A stretch of 64,000 nt of DNA from Palsa-504 sp963808615 (lineage in GTDB: Bacteria > Actinomycetota > Actinomycetes > Streptosporangiales > Streptosporangiaceae), in the NCBI GenBank assembly GCA_963808615.1, contig CAWEGV010000010.1:614798-678797 (forward strand), read 5' to 3'. Both the position numbers and the translations under genes were made by a program. Of this stretch, positions 61,233 through 64,000 are shown one piece after another. Under the pieces are notes generated by a model. The model was given only the letters and a program-made list of their open reading frames with translations. It was not told the DNA's origin and searched no databases. How positions within the stretch are numbered: the stretch's first letter is position 1; every line of letters starts with the position of its first letter.

Positions 61233-61879
61233 GCCTGCAGCTCGCCGCGGCCGCGATCCTGCAGGGCATGACCGCGCACTACCTGTCCGCCAGCACCTAT
61301 CCGGTGCGCGAGGGTGACGTGGCCGTGGTCCATGCGGCGGCCGGCGGGGTCGGGCTGCTGCTGACCCAGATGGTGAAGCGGCGCGGTGGCATCGTCGTCG
61401 GGACCACCTCGGGCGGACAGCGAGGAGAGAAGGCCGAGCTGGCGCTGCGCGCCGGTGCCGATCACGTCGTCGGCTACGACCGCTTCCGGGAAATCGTCGA
61501 CCAGGCGACCGAGGGTGCGGGCGCGCATGTCGTGTACAACGGCGTCGGCCAGGACACGTTCGACGACAGCCTGGAGGCGCTGCGCCCGCGCGGCATGATG
61601 GTGCTCTACGGTGCGGCCAGCGGGCCGGTGCCGCCGGTCGACCCGCAGCGGCTGAACGCCGGCGGATCGCTGTTCCTGACCCGGCCTACCCTGGGCCACT
61701 ACGTCGCCGACCTCGAGGAACTGCGGTGGCGCGCGGGCGAGGTATTCGACTGGATCGCAAAGGGCGAGCTCGACGTGCGGATCGGCGGCACCTATCCGCT
61801 GGCCGACGCCGCCCGGGCCCAGGACGACCTGGCCAGCAGGCGAACCACCGGCAAGCTGCTGCTGCTGCCGGGCGCGTGA
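60897..61879 (+). pseudogene. Zinc-type alcohol dehydrogenase-like quinone oxidoreductase with a frameshift
   Basis: MRAVVGERHGGPEVLRIEEREAPRPGPGEVVVDVAAVGVNYMDIYQREGLGSYRTQPPFVPGGEGAGTVAAVG begins the QOR family, then VGDRVAW. One base is missing at about 61158-61160: in the next frame the protein continues GPGSSYADQVALPARRVVAVPDGLSLQLAAAAILQGMTAHYL, the Rossmann VVHAAAGGVGLLLTQMVKRRGG and DVRIGGTYPLADAARAQDDLASRRTTGKLLLLPG. With the base restored it would be a complete 327-residue NADPH:quinone reductase. As read it is split. Confidence 0.82.
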
Positions 61880-61910
61880 CGGTAGCGGGCGCACGCACGA
61901 GGGCTCGTTT

Positions 61911-61936
61911 GGCCAGCGGGCGGCGCCGCGCTGGCC
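61911..61936. terminator. GC-rich hairpin after the quinone oxidoreductase
   Basis: GGCCAGCG and CGCTGGCC arms with a self-complementary centre. It lies 32 nt after the stop and before the MFS gene; without a U-tract. Confidence 0.5.
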
Positions 61937-62003
61937 CTGCCGCTTGCACTATGGTTCGTTCGGCTAAAGGATTATTTTCACTCCCAGATAGCTTTACTTG
62001 CTG

Positions 62004-63347
62004 ATGCCAGAACGTCCGGTCGCCGGCCGACGCCGGTCCCGTCAGATCACGCTGCTGGTCGTGGCCGTGGCGGCCGCTGGTTTTAACCTGCGCACCGCGG
62101 TCACCAGCGTGCCGCCGCTGTTCCCCGACCTGTCCGCGCAGCTGAACCTGTCCACGGGCACGCTGTCCCTGCTGGCTGCGACACCGGTGATCTGCTTCGG
62201 CGTGGTCTCAGCGTTTGCGGCCTGGATCAACAGGCGCTGGGGCGAGGAGCGGAGCCTGCTGATCGCGCTGGTCGTGCTCACCGTGGGGTTGCTGCTGCGC
62301 GCCGTGGCCCCCTCGACCATGCTGTTCGCCGGCACGGCGCTGGCGGCCAGCGCGATCGCCATCCTTAACGTGCTGCTGTCCAGCATGGCCAAGCGGCGCT
62401 GGCCCGAACGAGCCGGGCTGCTGGTCGGCATCTACCTGACCATGCTGTCGGTGGGTGCCATCGGATCCTCACTGCTCAGCGTGCCGCTCTATCAGGCCTC
62501 CGGCGGCTCGATAGCGCTCGCGCTCGGAGTGTGGGCGGGCCCAGCCGCGCTGGCCGTGCTGCTGTGGCTGCCGCAGCTCGGGTACGCCTCGCCCGGGATG
62601 AGGCGACCAGCCGCGTATCCGGTCACAGCCAGCGTGGTACCGGCGCCGGCCAGCCTCACCGTGGCCCGGATCAAGCTGTACAGGTACGCGCTCGCCTGGC
62701 AGGTCACCGTGTTCATGGGCCTGCAGAGCCTGCTGTTCTATGCGGCGCTGTCCTGGCTGCCGACGATCTTCCAAGACCGCGGCGCGACGGCGGTCACGGC
62801 CGGTAACCTGCTGGCCCTGATGAGCGTCGGCAATCTCGTCGGCACGTCGGTGGTACCCGTGCTCGCCCACCGCACTCCCGGCCAGCGCGCTCTCGTGGTT
62901 CCGAGCATGATCGGGATGGGCATCGGCCTGGCCGGATCGCTCTGGGCTCCGCTGGGCTCGGCCCCGTTCTGGGTTCTGGTACTCGGCGTCAGTCAGGGGG
63001 CCTGTCTCGGTTTGGCCATCTACTTCATGATGGCGCGGGCCCCAGATCCGGACGCGGCGGCCTCACTGTCGGGCTTTGCACAATCGGTCGGCTACCTGGT
63101 GGCCAGCGCCGGGCCGCTGGGACTCGGGCTGCTGCACGCGGCCACCGGCGGCTGGAATATCCCGGTCGCGGTGCTCCTGGTGCTGTGCGGATGCGGGCTC
63201 GCCGTCGGCGTGCTCGCCGCGCGGCCGCTGGTGCTGCCACCAGGGGGGCACGGGAAGACGGGCCGTCCCCCGATGCGCGGGGGCTCCGGGGGGTCGCCCC
63301 CCCGGGCTAACGATCTCTTTAATCGCCGGGGTTACGAGCTCTGGTGA
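62004..63347 (+). CDS. MFS transporter, CynX/NimT (cyanate permease-like) family
   Basis: A 447-residue twelve-helix transporter. The early AAAGFNLRTAVTSVPPLFPDLSAQLNLSTGTLSLLAATPVICFG is the CynX/YeaN pattern (NLRxxxTxxPPL), with MAKRRWPERAGLLVGIYLTMLSVGAIGSSLLSVPL and LQSLLFYAALSWLPTIFQDRGATAVTAGNLLALM. Substrate may be a nitrogen-containing anion. The last 35 residues (GGHGKTGRPPMRGGSGGSPP onwards) are read from GC-rich element F. ATG 62004 or TTG 61998. Confidence 0.83.
   Translation: MPERPVAGRRRSRQITLLVVAVAAAGFNLRTAVTSVPPLFPDLSAQLNLSTGTLSLLAATPVICFGVVSAFAAWINRRWGEERSLLIALVVLTVGLLLRAVAPSTMLFAGTALAASAIAILNVLLSSMAKRRWPERAGLLVGIYLTMLSVGAIGSSLLSVPLYQASGGSIALALGVWAGPAALAVLLWLPQLGYASPGMRRPAAYPVTASVVPAPASLTVARIKLYRYALAWQVTVFMGLQSLLFYAALSWLPTIFQDRGATAVTAGNLLALMSVGNLVGTSVVPVLAHRTPGQRALVVPSMIGMGIGLAGSLWAPLGSAPFWVLVLGVSQGACLGLAIYFMMARAPDPDAAASLSGFAQSVGYLVASAGPLGLGLLHAATGGWNIPVAVLLVLCGCGLAVGVLAARPLVLPPGGHGKTGRPPMRGGSGGSPPRANDLFNRRGYELW
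63241..63310 (+). repeat. GC-rich palindromic element, copy F
   Basis: CAGGGGGGCACGGG, CCGTCCCCCG and CCGGGGGGTCGCCCCCCCGGG, ending CTAAC. It shares CCGGGGGGTCGNCCCCCCGGGCTA with copy D. It encodes the C-terminal tail of the MFS protein. Confidence 0.6.
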
Positions 63348-63495
63348 CGGTGGCCGGGCGATACCGGCTGAGTCGGCTCGCCCTCTGTGGCAAGACCTAT
63401 GCGTTTGCCCTGCGCAGGAGGAATTCAGTTCGTTGAATGGTGCCGAGAGCCCGAGTTGCCGCCGCCGGCCGAAGAATGCCGCGAGCGGGGCCTCT

Positions 63496-63840
63496 TCAGC
63501 CGCTCGGCTCGATTCCAGGGTGGCGCTTAGAGCGGAACGGGCGCTGGCTGTACTCTTCCGAGCCGCACCGGGCGCAGCGTCCCGGGTCTTCCGCGGCCCG
63601 CTGGGCGGCCTCCGCCCCTGAGCCGAGGTTCCGTTCGACCTGCTTGATCATCTCCCAGTCCCGCAGCGCGCTGCTATCCCCGCCGCCACCGGGGATGCCA
63701 GTTACGTTAAAGCTCACCACACCACCGGACACCGGCACGGTCCCCCTCGGGGGCCGGGCGATCGCCCGTGGCACCCGCCAGGTGCACCCGCACTCATCGC
63801 AGGTCCGCTCGTAATACCTGATCATCCAGGGCACCCGCAT
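63496..63840 (-). CDS. Small zinc-ribbon hypothetical protein
   Basis: A 114-residue protein. RTCDECGCTWRVPRA (about 13-27) and CARCGS (about 90-95) supply four Cys in two CxxC knuckles separated by a long linker (VVSFNVTGIPGGGGDSS), likely binding one zinc. Function unknown. The start may be ATG 63840 or ATG 63825 (MIRYYERTC). Between it and the MFS gene (63348-63495) lies no recognised gene. Confidence 0.6.
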   Translation of the reverse strand: MRVPWMIRYYERTCDECGCTWRVPRAIARPPRGTVPVSGGVVSFNVTGIPGGGGDSSALRDWEMIKQVERNLGSGAEAAQRAAEDPGRCARCGSEEYSQRPFRSKRHPGIEPSG

Positions 63841-63861
63841 ACCGTCAACGGTACACCCGAA

Positions 63862-64000
63862 TCAGACGTCCGCCCTGGCTCCGGCGCCTGCCTGAACGGC
63901 TTCGCGGTACACGTATCCGGCTGCAGCGAGATCCTGGGCGGCCAGGCCGGGGGATGTGGCCGTGTCGATCTCGCGGTCGGCTTCCTCGCCAAGACCGGGC
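63862..64000 (-). CDS. C-terminal part of an ornithine cyclodeaminase/mu-crystallin-like protein (partial)
   Basis: The reverse frame to a stop at 63862-63864 reads GLGEEADREIDTATSPGLAA then QDLAAAGYVYREAVQAGAGARADV. GLAAQDLAAAGYVYREA is close to the last helix of ornithine cyclodeaminase-like proteins (SxGLAxxDLAAAxLVYxxA), which bind NAD and act on amino acids or imines. The gene starts beyond the window. Fold assignment rests on 46 residues only. Confidence 0.5.
   Translation of the reverse strand, partial: PGLGEEADREIDTATSPGLAAQDLAAAGYVYREAVQAGAGARADV

Noticed and set aside
63431..63621. Plus-strand ORF starting at TTG after AGGAGG near 63417
   Set aside because: Antisense to the zinc-ribbon gene and without conserved residues; the ribosome-site-like sequence alone is not enough.

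Overview
High-GC actinobacterial chromosome. Most genes have GTG or ATG starts, and neighbouring genes often overlap by 4 nt (GTGA or ATGA). The gene content is typical of actinomycetes: Lsr2, GuaB1, a FolP2-type DHPS paralogue, mycothiol-type (MDMPI) and F420-type (LLM) enzymes, and the conserved DUF4193, DUF4235, DUF3093, dUTPase, DUF3710, TrkA-TrkA, RumA-like block. The gene order around ferrochelatase, dut and trkA resembles Streptomyces/Streptosporangiales genomes. I cannot name a species. No rRNA, tRNA, CRISPR array, transposase or phage module was seen.

Layout. 0-12 kb: ExxE-type membrane protein, peptidase E with iterated upstream repeats, SDR, an unusual tandem P-loop protein, lsr2, alpha/beta hydrolase coupled to a large membrane protein, AidB-like acyl-CoA dehydrogenase, GalT-like protein and CobS. 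12-21 kb: DUF5998, alkaline-phosphatase-superfamily enzyme, a frameshifted rhodanese, YrhK-like membrane protein, MarR-GNAT fusion divergent from an aldo/keto reductase, then a decayed SLC13 transporter/universal stress protein locus. 21-26 kb: a three-subunit molybdenum hydroxylase (large, 2Fe-2S, FAD order) with a HAD phosphatase. 26-32 kb: BI-1 protein, Lnt, DUF3145, GuaB1, FolP2-like protein, TetR. 32-40 kb: DUF2079 protein, HTH_42 protein, lytic transglycosylase, MFS, ferrochelatase, inositol monophosphatase. 40-47 kb: the conserved housekeeping block. 47-53 kb: a compact GntR/small-protein pair around a perfect palindrome, two LLM oxidoreductases, a PEP-mutase-family protein, a proline-rich membrane protein. 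53-64 kb: aconitase, RibD-like reductase, PrmC-like methyltransferase, MDMPI protein, phospholipase-C-type phosphoesterase, a GT-C-like membrane protein fused in frame to a frameshifted quinone oxidoreductase, MFS transporter, and at the edge the end of an ornithine-cyclodeaminase-like gene.

The most unusual pattern is a family of very GC-rich palindromic elements (cores such as GGGGTCGTCCCCCC) found six times in both orientations. Every copy lies inside a coding region, in a terminal tail or a predicted loop between domains or membrane segments, and is translated without breaking the frame. In-frame tandem repeats (units of about 15, 18, 36 and 42 bp) show the same tolerance. Against this, several genes carry single-base frameshifts or are fragments (rhodanese, SLC13/USP, quinone oxidoreductase, VOC, DUF1932). 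These could be real decay or assembly error in GC-rich runs; reads would decide.
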